The notes under the pieces were generated by a model. The model made no database searches and was not told where the DNA came from. It saw nothing but the letters and a program-made list of their open reading frames with translations. Of a stretch of 64,000 nucleotides of DNA, positions 35,678-50,640 are shown piece after piece. Origin of the DNA: Xenopus tropicalis (lineage: Eukaryota; Chordata; Amphibia; Anura; Pipidae); contig NC_030678.2 in assembly GCF_000004195.4 (NCBI RefSeq), forward strand, positions 92,008,404 through 92,072,403. Reading direction: 5' to 3'. Each line of letters begins with the position of its first letter. Position 1 is the first letter of the stretch. The translations under genes and the position numbers were made by a program.

Positions 35678-36145
35678 TTAAAGGGGACCTGTAACACTGA
35701 GAAATCATTTCAAATCCTTTTCTAAACTTTACTTTTTTACTACACTTTGTAAATTATTTAAATTGGTTTTCCTGCAGTCTTGGAATTCACAATCACAGAA
35801 AGCAGGCAGACACCATTTTGTGGACACTGTTTTGTTAAGGCAAGTTTTGTATCGCCCTCAAATCTTGTGTATGCGCTAGAATATAGCTATTGCCCATGCT
35901 TCACAATTACAGTCCGTGAGAAAGGAGGGGGAATTTGAGGAGTGCAGTGAGATCTAGGAAGTGTTGAATGGAAAGTAAAAGTAAGTGAGGTGGGGCAGGC
36001 AATATTTGATTGACAGCTCAGCTTTCTAAATACATTCATAACAGGTATGGTGTATTTATACAAAAAAGTGTTTGCGCTTATGTTAATTTTGCAAAGCACT
36101 TTTTATTACACAGCTTTTTATGTCTGGGTGACAGGTCCCCTTTAA
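35678..36145. mobile_element. T2-family MITE (AGGGGACCTGTAAC type) in the last tbx4 intron
   Basis: TTAAAGGGGACCTGTAACAC at the left and GGTGACAGGTCCCCTTTAA at the right, TTAA at both borders, about 470 bp. It sits only 108 bp upstream of the acceptor of the last tbx4 exon and is the nearest mobile element to a coding exon after the one at 38 kb. Confidence 0.9.
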
Positions 36146-36396
36146 CTGTCAAAACAGGGCAACATGTTTTGTGGTGTGCACATGAAGGTAGATTTTAAAA
36201 ATGCGCACACAAAATATTTTTTTTGCACACATAGCCAGGAAGAAATTGGAGGGAACACTGATAAAGGGGTAAGTATTGAAAAAACAAACCAAACCATACA
36301 TTAAAACTATTCTTAAAAGATTGAGTCATAAAAGATTGATATAGATAAAATATATTATGCTTCTGTGTCAAATAAAGATTACCTAGCAATTACTTC

Positions 36397-36700
36397 AGGC
36401 TAATGCCTCACAGCAAGCCAAAAATACGCTCCATTCGCTTCTACCTGTGCCTGCACCCAAATGAATTGAATACGCTTGGGTGCAGGCACATGTAGCCGAT
36501 ATCCACCTAAAAAATTGAGAAAATGCTAAGTCTTGCGTTTTTAGGTGGATATCGGCTACATGTGCCTGCACCCAAGCGTATTCAATTCATTCAGGTGCAG
36601 GCACAGGTAGTGAGAGTTTTAAGCGTATGGAGCATATTTTTGACAAGTGTTTTTTGGCTTGCCGAAAATATGCGCCATACACTTCGTGTGGCATTAGCCT
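36397..36700. mobile_element. palindromic MITE in the tbx4 intron (AGGCTAATGCC ends)
   Basis: Left AGGCTAATGCCTCACA and right TGTGGCATTAGCCT are inverse. Internal arms pair strongly: AATACGCTTGGGTGCAGGCA with TGCCTGCACCCAAGCGTATT, and ACATGTAGCCGATATCCACC with GGTGGATATCGGCTACATGT, leaving a loop near 36510-36535. Confidence 0.9.
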
Positions 36701-37122
36701 AAGGCTACACTTCTTTTGCACTGGCTACTAAGGCTACTTCTTTTGCACTGAATTTAGCATCTGAGTTGTTAAATATGCAAATTGTTAATGGCATTTATGT
36801 TACCTTTCAGTATTATACTATACATGTATTTTCTGGCTAACACCAAAAAAGACCATAGGGCTCATTTTCAAAGTGTAGGACTGGGTGCAAAGTACACTTG
36901 CACATCATTCAGATGGCCGGTGGGCACAAGGTAAAGCAAAACCTTGTACTCACCTTTTTCTATGGCAGGTGTTAAGAACACCTTCTATACCTTTACATGG
37001 GGCATATTTAACATTTATTTGTAAACGAACAAAAAGATCTTGCACACCCTTAACTCCACAAAATTTCAGCGCTCGGTGCACACTGCTGGGGGGATTTGGC
37101 ACCCTCCCAAAAATTCCAAATA

Positions 37123-37401
37123 GCAAAAAAAGCACTGGCACTCAGAACTGCAAATGGGACTAGCTCTTTAAAAATGTTTATTGCAGAGGTGCAACATTTA
37201 TCAAGCATGCTTGATGCACGTTTCGGGGCAAAGTGACCCCTTTCGCAAGCATGCTTAATGCACGTTTCGGGGCAAAGTGACCCCTTTAGCAAGCATGCTT
37301 GATAAAGGGGTCACTTTCCCCCGAAATGTTGCACATCCGCAATAAAGATTTTTAAAGGGCTAGTCCCGTTTGCAGCTCTGAGTGCCAGTGCTTTTTTTTG
37401 C
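37123..37401. mobile_element. palindromic element with internal tandem duplication
   Basis: Arms GCAAAAAAAGCACTGGCACT and AGTGCCAGTGCTTTTTTTTGC are inverse; further in, GGGACTAGCTCTTTAAAAAT pairs with ATTTTTAAAGGGCTAGTCCC. A unit of about 43 bp (CATGCTTGATGCACGTTTCG then GGGCAAAGTGACCCCTTT) is repeated in tandem at 37204-37247 and 37248-37290, then partly inverted at 37291-37315. Confidence 0.88.
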
Positions 37402-37959
37402 ATATTTAACATTTAACATGAACAAATATAGATCATGCTACAGCACATAATAAGCTTTGCCATCAAGCAATGACTGGACATTTTTTATGTAATATCTATG
37501 TATTATCAATGATAATACATTATGTACTGTTAGTAGTATATTGCTGTGAGCATCAAATTAAAATGGTATAAGTAATAATTTTGAGAGAAGATGAACAGCC
37601 TCTTTGAAACTCAGCCCTACCTGTTAACTCTTCTTGAGAAACCTCCTCTCCTGAGCTCAGCTTAACAATTACAGTGCTCAGACAAAGCAGGGCTTCTTTT
37701 TAATCAAAATAAGTCCTGCCTGTGTAAGCCATTCTTCATTGCATGAAATTTACAGTGCACATGTGCTATTTGCAGATGTAAATGTCACTGATGAGGTGTC
37801 AGAAGGAAAATGGCCACCTTGTGAAAGCTGCAATTTTTTTTTTGAAAATGTAATGGTGCTGGGAATATATACAATTGCGGTACATTTCCAGATAATAAAC
37901 TTTATATTGGGTGCAATTCAAACAATGGCCACATCCATCTGATCATCCAGTATCCTTTG

Positions 37960-38095
37960 AATAGACAGCATGACCAAGGCAATATCTTGAAGAAAGAGTT
38001 CTGAAACGTTAGTGCCCGGGTCAGAACTCTTTCTGCAATAAAGGCTTTTAAAATATGTATCCTCCACAGGGAAGCAAATGCTGCTAGGACCAAGT
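37960..38095. repeat. GAAACGTT/AATAAA-type repeat beside a tbx4 exon
   Basis: GAAAGAGTTCTGAAACGTT pairs partly with CAGAACTCTTTCTGC and is followed by CAATAAAGGC. It lies 55 bp beyond the donor of the 38.2-kb tbx4 exon. Confidence 0.55.
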
Positions 38096-38149
38096 TGCTC
38101 TAAAATACCTGGGTAGAATGAGAATATTTTAATATTTGTTTCACTGTAC

Positions 38150-38394
38150 CTCTTCTTTTTAAACAGTGATAAAACAAGCCAGAGTCCCTCTGTGCAGTGA
38201 AGGTGTTGAGTGGCAAGTCCTGGGCATCAGACGGGGCAAATTGCATATGTGCTCCATTCTCATACTGATAATGCTGTAGGCCCTGGTGACTTCCATGAAG
38301 TGGGTTAAGATCTGATTTGCCTGATAACTGTCCTGGATGACTTGATACCAGTCTTTGCCTCATGATGCTTTTAGAAATCACAGGATATTCTTTG
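38150..38394 (-). CDS. tbx4: tbx4, penultimate coding exon
   Basis: Coding exon just after the T-box. It encodes [19 protein letters not shown] at the start, a Gln/His/Gly-rich middle ([15 protein letters not shown], ending with [10 protein letters not shown]) and YHCLKRR at the end. The block [15 protein letters not shown] follows the T-box in TBX4 proteins. The acceptor is CTCTGGCAG and the donor AGAG/GTACAG. The exon is 245 nt: its first base completes a Ser codon begun upstream and its last base starts the Glu codon finished in the next exon, so phases agree on both sides. A short palindromic repeat lies about 50 bp past the donor in the intron (37960-38095). The region is outside the DNA-binding domain; a precise role for this segment cannot be read from sequence. 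Confidence 0.95.
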
Positions 38395-38626
38395 CTGCCA
38401 GAGAAATGTTAATAGTTAATATTTTAAAAATGTCCAAAGGGTACATCCCCAGCAACCAATGACATAGTGAGCCTAAGGTTCATATTTCAATATAATTCTT
38501 ATGCTTAAAAAAATCTAACCCCTAATCTACACAAGGTAATATGGAAAATGTATTTGCTGTTTCTTTGGAGGCAATGTTACTGGAGAAGGTCCATGTTGTG
38601 TTCAACAAGTGCTGCTCAGCACACTA

Positions 38627-38801
38627 TAGGGTATATTTATGTGTGTGTAAGCCAACATCACCATTGATTTTGCCCAAAGCAACCAATCAGCAATTATATT
38701 TCAACAGTCACCTACAAGTTAGAAAAAAGCAAAGATCTGATTGATAGCTATGGACAACATCACCTGTGATGTTGACTTACACACTATAATAAATGTGCCC
38801 A
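38627..38801. mobile_element. small inverted-repeat MITE in a tbx4 intron
   Basis: GTGTGTGTAAGCCAACATCACC at the left pairs with GGTGATGTTGACTTACACAC-type sequence at the right (AGTCAACATCACAGG in reverse), and TATATTTAT with ATAAATGTG at the outer ends. The middle has CCAAAGCAACCAATCAGCAA. Confidence 0.75.
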
Positions 38802-43887
<5,086 letters not shown>

Positions 43888-43999
43888 TCATGTGACTAAC
43901 AGAAAAATACACAATGCTATTTCAATTTGTATTCATTATTGTATAAGATTACTGTATATATAAATATTACACATTTATCTTTTCCTTATTTCTCTCTAG

Positions 44000-44117
44000 A
44001 GTTGAGATCGATTATACTTTTGATATAAAGGATCCAGAAAGAAGTTGTTATGTGGAACCTCGACTAGTTGAAGGACGTTTCAAGTTTTTGACAGATTTGC
44101 AACTAAGCAGTAGATAA
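44000..44117 (+). other. possible terminal exon of an unidentified gene or retrocopy, opposite tbx4
   Basis: A strong splice acceptor (a pyrimidine-rich tract ending CTCTCTAG at 43999) is followed by a 38-codon open frame from 44001 that reads VEIDYTFDIKDPERSCYVEP, then RLVEGRFKFLTDLQLSSR, and stops with TAA at 44115-44117. An AATAAA-like stretch (AAAATAAAATTAAA) follows near 44190. The composition is coding-like, with mixed charged and hydrophobic residues and no low complexity. I do not recognise the protein. No partner exon upstream on this strand is evident, so it may be the last exon of a gene nested in or running through the tbx4 intron, a stranded fragment, or chance. Confidence 0.3.
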
Positions 44118-44474
44118 CCACATACCCCATTAAATTTTCCATATTGGGGCAGATTACTTGGCATGACCATGTGCTCACACACCTGATTTTATAAAATAAA
44201 ATTAAATATATCTTAGTTTAGTTTAGTATATTGCAGACACACAAAAAATCTTAAAAATGCCCATCGAATTCCTTCCATGACTTCCATGTTTAATTAAACA
44301 TTGTGTGTGTCTCTGTACTTGTGGCATATACTGGTAGAGCTCCATAAGTAGTTTCTCTTTCTGTGTAGCTTTCTTTCTCTGAATTCTTTGTGGTTCAAAG
44401 CATTTCACGAGCAGAATAAAGGAAAACTGCCTCATTTCAGGATCACAGAACCAAACTTTTATATACATATATAC

Positions 44475-44657
44475 ACAGGTATATAATAAGGATATTTATA
44501 TAATAAGGATTACTATATACTGTAGTACAAGGTACATTTTATTACTACAGAGGAAAGAAAATAATTTCTAAAAAATGTAATTATTTGATTAAAATTTCTA
44601 TGGGAGATGGCCTTCCTGTAATTCAGGGCTTTCTGGATAACAGATCCTATACCTATA
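44475..44657. mobile_element. palindromic MITE, TACAGGTATAGG family, copy 5 (decayed)
   Basis: ACAGGTATATAATAAGGAT at the left, then AGTACAAGGTACATTTTATT, TATGGGAGATGGCCTTCC, TGTAATTCAGGGCTTTCTGG and GATCCTATACCTATA at the right. The left half is partly deleted. Confidence 0.7.
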
Positions 44658-44839
44658 CATATGTATCTATAACATTCAACAACAAAGACCTCTCACTTCT
44701 AATAGTATCCACTCCAGTGCCAGAAAATTATTACATCCATTCTTAGAAAACAGCTGCATTCTTCCATATCTCATATCCTCAATATTCATTTGGAATAAAA
44801 GCAGTTCTTGATAAGTCCACAGGGTGCTGCTTTTTTTGG

Positions 44840-44884
44840 GACATGTATATATATATATATACTGTATACATATATATATATATA
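44840..44884. repeat. AT-dinucleotide tract
   Basis: Two TATATATATA runs around ACTGTATACA, abutting the 740-bp inverted repeat. Confidence 0.85.
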
Positions 44885-45624
44885 CAGGGTTGGAATGACA
44901 GCACACGCAGGATGTTTTTCAAGAAGAATCACAGAGGTTTAGATAAATAAATGTGAGGCTTTATTCAGTCCGACGTTTCAGTTCCTATCTGGAACTTTCA
45001 TCAGGGACAGTAACATCACAGTGCAGTACAAACGTTTTTTAAGCACAAAAGGGCGCCAAGCCTGTTGCTAGGCAACCATAAACAAACAAAAAAAAAACAA
45101 AAAAATTCTTTTTTTATTTTTTTACAAAACAAAATGAAAACAACACAAGACAGTGGAAAACCATTGCCAAAATTGCATATAGGTGTAGACATATAAGGAT
45201 AATAAGTCCAGAGCTATTGGGTACAAAAAAAGAAGACCTCAGGGAGTGACAACATCAGGCCATTTTGTCTCTTTTAAAAGTTGCAAGAGCATGAAAAGCC
45301 CCTGGACTTATTATCCTTATATGTCTACACCTATATGCAATTTTGGCAATGGTTTTCCACTGTCTTGTGTTGTTTTCATTTTGTTTTGTAAAAAAATAAA
45401 AAAATAATTTTTTTTTTGTTTGTTTGTTTATAGTTGCCTAGCAACAGGCTTGGCGCCCTTTTGTGCTTAAAAAACGTTTGTACTGCACTGTGATGTTACT
45501 GTCCCTGATGAAAGTTCCAGATAGGAACTGAAACGTCGGACTGAATAAAGCCTCACATTTATTTATCTAAACCTCTGTGATTCTTCTTGAAAAACATCCT
45601 GCGTGTGCTGTCATTCCAACCCTG
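44885..45624. mobile_element. 740-bp inverted-repeat element in the large tbx4 intron
   Basis: The left arm 44885-45211 and right arm 45302-45624 are near-perfect reverse complements with a 90-bp spacer; net length difference is only 4 nt, in the A/T-homopolymer zone. The ends are CAGGGTTGGAATGACAGCAC and GTGCTGTCATTCCAACCCTG. Each arm contains GACGTTTCAGTTCCTATC near an AATAAA (TCGGACTGAATAAAGCC on the right), and GGCGCCAAGCCTGTTGCTAG. No coding capacity, so a non-autonomous fold-back transposon. Confidence 0.93.
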
Positions 45625-46439
45625 TGTATCTACGCTTTCAGCACTGGCACCCAGGTATTATCTTGCTCTTATGGTGTGCAGCTTTCCAGCAACTCGTTTC
45701 TATATATATATATATGTATACTCACAGCATATATATATAAGCTCATCATGAATTAATATATATACATTTTTTTATCAAATATCTGGCTCTGCAACAGCTC
45801 AGCTGAGCAATTTTCAGAGTATACAGTGTCTTGCTCATCTGTGTCCCATACAAGGGAAAAGCTGATGACCATCTGGCCTCAGGTATGACAGCCAAAAAGA
45901 CATTTTTCAGAGTCCAGGCAGAAGTTGTACTGTTATTTTTAGCAGTTTATTTTCATCTGATCGCAAAACACATTTACACTATCACACATAAAAGTTGCGA
46001 GGGTGTTAATGTGGACGCAGTGATTTGAGTTTAAAAGTGGAACTATGTGCACTTTGGCGACGTAGATTTGAAACCTCTTCATTGTAATTTGCAGCTGGCT
46101 TACTTAAATTTCAACAAACTGAAACAAGCCAAGTATTATAGAAAGTGCAAAATGGAGCATTGCTCCTATGGTTTGTTAAGAGAATTAAGTTTAAAAACAG
46201 AGTGAACTTGTGTTGTATTACCCCAGTACATTTTTTGAATTATGCATTAGGTACAGTAGAATTAAATTTAAAAATGTTTTTAATAGTCATTATTCCTATC
46301 ATTAGCTCTCCTAAACCCATGACCTGTTGCAATTTATTTATTAACTTTCATTTTTGTTTTTAAATGAAGATAATACCATATATAAAATACACCTTGGGTT
46401 CTAAGTTACAATTCATAGGTTCTTATTGAAAATATCTTC
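45625..46439. other. tbx4 intron, nothing recognised beyond AT tracts
   Basis: AT-dinucleotide tracts at 45703-45745; the rest has no gene or repeat recognised. Confidence 0.35.
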
Positions 46440-46765
46440 CTGAGCCACAGTATTATTATGGTCTATTTGTATGGTGCCAACATATGTAACAGTGCTTTAC
46501 AGGCTCACTCTGGTGAGCCCCTCCCCAGAGGAGTTCAGTTCCCCTGCCACAGGTGCGCTAACACACTTGAATACATGGCCAATCTTATAAGAAGCCAGTG
46601 AGCCAATCAGTATTTTTTTGGACTGTGGGAAGATACCAAAACACCTAAAGGAAACCCATACAGGAAACATATGTACATACAGAAGCTATACCGATAATAT
46701 CCTGGATAAATCAAACTTAAGAACCCAGCACTGTTAGGTCACCATTCTAGCCACTGTACCATCTA
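46440..46765 (+). repeat. dispersed vertebrate-type repeat
   Basis: TATGGTGCCAACATATG, TTTTTGGACTGTGGGAAG, AAAGGAAACCCATACAGG, AACCCAGCACTGTTAGG and TCTAGCCACTGTACCAT in order are the mark of a widespread fish/amphibian repeat with a 'GGAGGAAACCC ... CCCAGCACTGC' core. A short piece of the same recurs at 33200-33265. Confidence 0.65.
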
Positions 46766-47219
46766 CACATCCACATGAAGCCTCAGGGTGCACATCACAT
46801 AAGTACAGGGGCTGCATGACTAGGGATCTGAATGACCAGCAGCCAGATTACACTGTTTTATGTTTAAAGATTGGCAGAATAAGCTGCAACTGTGATTAGG
46901 TTAGAAGGAAAAAGTTAGGGCAGAAGAAAGCTGGTCCAGGGGCTTAGAAAGGGAGGAATGTGATGTTGGAGGAAGAAGCATTCACTTCCTTATCTTCTGA
47001 GCAGACAGAAACGTTCTATCCACCCACCCCCTTTTTGCATATTTTTCAAAAATGTCAGGAGTCTTCTTATTTATGTTCTCATATTATCTATTAATAAATG
47101 AATGTGGAAGCTTTCCTGAATGCATTGTTATATTGTGGTTCCTGTATCTTTTTACAGTATAAACTTGAGAGTTAACATTGTACTAATTCATGTTAACTTT
47201 GATTGCTTGATCCAGGGAA

Positions 47220-47365
47220 TGTTTCCTATCGCCATATGGGTCAGGAAGGAATTTTTTCCCTCTTGAGGCATAATTGGTACTGGCTTCAGGCTGGGTTTTT
47301 TGCCTTCCTCTGGATCAAACCAGTGGATAAATGATAATGCATTTTAAGTTTTATTTGGCACAACA
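47220..47365 (+). repeat. CR1/L2-like LINE 3'-end fragment
   Basis: GGTCAGGAAGGAATTTTTTC, CCTCTTGAGGCATAATTGG, GGTTTTTTGCCTTCCTCTGG and ATCAAACCAG are the typical 3' region of CR1-like LINEs in frogs. Confidence 0.65.
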
Positions 47366-47446
47366 GTGGTAGGACCTTGCCAGAGTACTGCACATACACC
47401 AACAACACGGTTGGTTGGTTGATTGATAGATACAGATGTTACTACT

Positions 47447-47888
47447 GCTTGTGCTAGGTGAGAGGCTGTTTGGATTTCCTATCATCGAGACACTGCAGAT
47501 TTAGGACTGGCAGCAGGGCTGCTGAACTTCTCTCATGGTGGGAGATGTAGCTCCTGCTGGTAGCAGAGTTTGGGGCCATCCTTTCTGTAGGTAGAGGCAG
47601 CCTAATACTCAGTGACAGCTATAATGACATAGTACTTAAATGGCAACTATGGAAGTAAAATTCAAGTCTTCAGTGAGGAATGGCAAAGCATAGTAGCGAT
47701 CTCTTATGGAATTATGGCTTTAGAACATTACCCTGGATTAGGCTGACAAGGTCCTATTTATTTGATAAAATGTAGATAATTGCTGTGGCCATTTCACCCC
47801 ATCTCTGTCTCCTTGTGTTTCATTAAGGTAAGTAACAAGGAGGTTCAGTGGGTTGGCTTAAGGCGAAAGGAGTCCCTTGTCATAAGAC
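47447..47888 (+). repeat. dispersed repeat A, copy 2
   Basis: Matches the first 345 bases of the window in the same orientation; see that entry. It holds about 100 bp (47725-47828) absent from copy 1. Confidence 0.75.
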
Positions 47889-48629
47889 CAGCACTGGGGA
47901 AAATATGAGTTACATTAAGTTTAAGAAGGAGAAACATTTCTCCTTTAATATTTTCTGTTATATATGAGCTCAACTCCCTTACTGTCATGTGGTTATAGAT
48001 AATTCTCACCTGAAAACAGCCAATGCTCACAATATAGCAGCCTAAGGATTTAAATAATAGTGAAATGAAAGAAAATATTGTACAAGCAGAAAATCTACAG
48101 TATTTACAGTAGGTTCTATTAATTCAACCTAAACAATTGTTTTCTAGATTCAAATCTAAGGACACATGCTGCTGTAAATAGCTAAAGAATAAAAGAAAGT
48201 TCCCACAGAATCTTTTATGATGCAGGCAGGATCCATAATTAACATAACATAATTAACATTACACAGAAATAGGGGGATGCCCTTTTAGTACACAGCTGAT
48301 TAATAGCCAGATAAGTCATAAAGATAGGTGAATAGCTTTGAACCGCAAAGCTGTAATAGATGGTTAACCCATAAAGATAAATCAAGAGCCTTTTAGTATA
48401 TTTCTAAGTAAAAGCAGGGCTACCCTTAATAAAATAATTCCTTCTCAGCTTTGTTCACAAAAAAAAAAAAATTGTGCTCACATTATAAACTTGTGGGTGC
48501 ATTTTTAAAAACTGTGTGTTTAGGTGAGAATAAATACAAAATTTGTTTTCATACAGTAACGGGAACTCACTAAAATACAAACACAGAAGACAGACTGATT
48601 ATATCCATTTCCAATTATAAAAATACTGG
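47889..48629. other. tbx4 intron, nothing recognised
   Basis: No gene or repeat recognised; A homopolymer at 48460-48472. Confidence 0.3.
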
Positions 48630-48856
48630 TAGTGATGGACAAAATAATTTGGCAGGCATGCATATGAGGTGAATTGCCGGATTTTTTCATGAAGCGGGCG
48701 AAATTATTGCCCGCGCTAAAAAAATGTTGTATGCGTACAAAAAATTTTAAAAAAAATCTTGCAACAATTTTTAACACACAAAATTTTTGCTGTTTCACAA
48801 AGTTTTTGCCATTTTGCAAATCTTTTCAAAGATTTGCAAATCTTTTCGCCGTTGGT
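48630..48856. mobile_element. hAT-like MITE (TAGTGATG ends), copy lacking its right end
   Basis: Left end TAGTGATGGACAAAATAATT, then GGCATGCATATGAGG, GAAGCGGGCGAAATTATTGC and GCAAATCTTTTCAAAGATTT. The reverse order matches the complete element at 59663-59879. Several spurious frames arise from it. Confidence 0.65.
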
Positions 48857-50259
48857 ATCATATAAGAAAAGGCTACCCACTTGCAGACTTAGTAGTACCG
48901 AAAGGCAAACATCCTTACTGCATAAAAATCTCCAATCGAAATTATCCAATCCAGCCAGCACCTGTAACATGTGTTTAAGACTGCAAGCACCAGCATTTAG
49001 GGCCAATATTTTCCTGATGTGCTCAGTGACAGGCAGAATTACTTAATTCCTGGCACTACACACACAAAATTTGCTCATCCATATTTGTAACATATTTAAA
49101 GAGATCCTCACCCACACTTTTTTTAAATAATAAAATGAATGAATAAATAAAAATGGTCTTTTAAGCAGATGGCTTCTGCTGCATTTGTTTCAGGAACCAG
49201 GTTCAGCATTGCATTGCTGTTTCACTAAGATCTATGAATATTGTGATATATGAATGTGCACGCATTGCAGGTGACATGGCAAATTAGGTTTTAGTGCCAT
49301 TTCCAGCACTTCAGTTCTTTATATCATGACAAATACCCCAGTATAGGGTCAAATGCTGAGAAAATATAAGATTCTCTTTTAGATTTTGTTTAGCTTCTTT
49401 GATTGCATTTTTGCTTTATATTTGTTGCTTTATATGTATACAGTATGTGTACATACTGTATCTAAGAAAATATCATCTGGCCCTACTATGCTTGGTAATC
49501 CCCTACTAACTCATCACATTTATATGCCAAGACCATCTGGCAGATAACAGAAAACAGAATGGGTATGTTTGTCCAAATGAAAACTGGGATCTTCTGTTAC
49601 CAGGTAATGACCTAAAGATGAATGACTTAAAGAAAAATAAAACAGACCATATCATAAGGAAACATATCTGCGCTGTTTTTACTCTGGGAATATACTAAAC
49701 CTTCACTGGACAGCAGCAGAAATATAATCCACATTTAGCTGGATAAGAAAAACAGACTCTGAAGATTCCGATTTGGATGAACTTCAGCTTGCCCTCAGTA
49801 GTTGCTCATTTACCTTTTCAATGCAGTTTTTATTGCTGATGTATTCCAGATAGTGTCCTTTTCTTAGCCTCTTGGAAGAAGTATGATGGATTTATAATGT
49901 CACGTGTTATGTGCATTAAAGGTTAAGATTGGCATGTAACCAGCACAAAGTATTGAAAATATTAAAATATTGGGAATAATGCCTCTGAGATTTGTTATGC
50001 CAATATTAGTGCATGTGAGCATTTTTATATGATTTTTAAGTGGCGGTGGAATGTCTGAGGCTAACTCATATGGCATTTACAGCTGAGCATTGCTGTGCAG
50101 ATTGTCATACCCCAGATTGCTAAGTGCTAGTGACAGGGATTCCATTACTAGTAATATTTGTCTAGTCTGTGTCTTGCCTTTACTCAGTGTCATCATTATA
50201 CACATATCTCATGCCATCAGGTATACAAAAATACTGGGAATAAAGGAATTACACACACA
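48857..50259. other. tbx4 intron, nothing recognised
   Basis: No exon, repeat end or structured element recognised. Confidence 0.3.
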
Positions 50260-50640
50260 TAGGGGCACATTTACTAATCCACGAATCCGAATCCCGAATG
50301 GGAAAAAATCGGAGTGGAAACGAAAATTTTGCGACTTTTTCGTTGCCATTGCGTTTTTTTAGTATTTTGCGCAATTTTTTCATCACGACTTTATCGTATT
50401 TTGCGTGACTTTTTCGCCGCCATCGCGATTTTTTCATATTGAGCAATTGTAAACGGCAGAAAAACCAATCCGATTTTTTCGCGACAGCGACGAAAAACTC
50501 GTGGAAAATATATGATAAAGTTGTAACGGCAACGAAAAAATCGCGGGTCATACGAAAAAGTTGCGACGGCGAAGAAAAAATACAGATCATTACGAAAAAA
50601 CATTTTCGGTCCGTTCGTGCATTAGTAAATCTGCCCCATA
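50260..50640. mobile_element. CpG-rich palindromic MITE (GGGGCAnATTTACTAAT ends)
   Basis: Left TAGGGGCACATTTACTAATC and right CATTAGTAAATCTGCCCCAT are inverse. The interior is a series of CG-containing A/T runs (TTTTTCGTTGCCATTGCG, ACGGCAACGAAAAAATCGCG) that pair with each other. It produces a 133-codon minus-strand frame that is not a gene. Confidence 0.85.

Noticed and set aside
44223..44468. 81-codon minus-strand frame with Lys/Gln-rich stretch next to the orphan exon
   Set aside because: No family pattern, no splice sites of quality, and it abuts a decayed MITE.
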